Below are positions 63,152 through 64,000 of a stretch of DNA of 64,000 nucleotides, in pieces; positions within the stretch are counted from its first letter, which is position 1; the number at the start of each line of letters is the position of its first letter. Source of the DNA: Acetobacteraceae bacterium (lineage in GTDB: Bacteria > Pseudomonadota > Alphaproteobacteria > Acetobacterales > Acetobacteraceae); contig JAIXWG010000004.1 in assembly GCA_027482245.1 (NCBI GenBank), positions 62,001-126,000 on the forward strand, given 5' to 3'. The notes under the pieces were generated by a model. That model was given only the letters and a program-made list of their open reading frames with translations. It searched no databases and was not told the DNA's origin. Made by a program: the position numbers and the translations under genes.

Positions 63152-64000
<849 letters not shown>

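Overview
The window is 64 kb of very GC-rich DNA (about 70% by eye). Genes are tightly packed, with many 4-base stop/start overlaps and frequent GTG starts. The gene families point to an alphaproteobacterium of the Acetobacteraceae, most like Roseomonas: many periplasmic solute-binding proteins (two orphan Bug/TctC type, one TRAP, two peptide type, one each of the phosphonate, nitrate/cyanate and sulfate types), an AtzE/AtzG pair, a cyanase and a DUF465-like small protein. The lineage is inferred from gene content and composition only. I saw no rRNA, tRNA, IS element, prophage, CRISPR array or replication origin.

Layout. (1) 1-3325, + strand: the end of a deoxysugar or surface-glycan locus (CDP-glucose 4,6-dehydratase, sugar C-methyltransferase, 3,5-epimerase, NAD-sugar reductase). 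(2) 3315-10316, - strand: a translationally coupled operon of a dipeptide-type ABC importer (binding protein, two permeases, two ATPases) ending in a small AtzG-like protein and an AtzE-family amidohydrolase, probably import and cleavage of an amide-type nitrogen compound. (3) 10380-22357: a second glycan region with a two-domain glycosyltransferase, an unrecognised 666-residue protein, a 1840-residue protein and a divergent APH-fold phosphotransferase. (4) 22427-25705: cold-shock protein, a small conserved protein, LOG-family protein and a beta-CASP metallo-hydrolase.

(5) 25699-34828: a three-subunit flavin/iron-sulfur amino-acid or opine dehydrogenase, an orphan Bug binding protein, and a TRAP transporter (DctM, DctQ, DctP) placed around an enolase-superfamily enzyme, then a PfkB kinase. 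(6) 34889-41494: a DeoR regulator, HAD phosphatase, PhnD-PhnC-PhnE-PhnE importer and GlpD, which together look like a regulated organophosphorus scavenging pathway. (7) 41495-45794: an unknown protein, cyanase and a nitrate/cyanate-type ABC importer. (8) 46320-51690: a nickel/opine-type ABC importer with an embedded methyltransferase. (9) 51760-56144: an Rrf2 regulator and a sulfate importer whose leader encodes a Cys-rich 16-residue peptide followed by hairpins. (10) 56229-64000: a second Bug protein, MOSC protein, EamA transporter, small DUF465-like protein, thioesterase and the histidine-degradation genes hutI, hutH and hutU (hutU runs off the edge).

The most unusual content is the 1840-residue protein at 15285-20807. 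It carries two copies of a unit that starts with a galectin-like domain, then a helical region, a GT31-like beta-galactosyltransferase and a GT2-like glycosyltransferase. A bacterial protein joining galectin-like and GT31 domains recalls plant hydroxyproline galactosyltransferases. Second is the candidate cysteine-sensing leader upstream of the sulfate importer.
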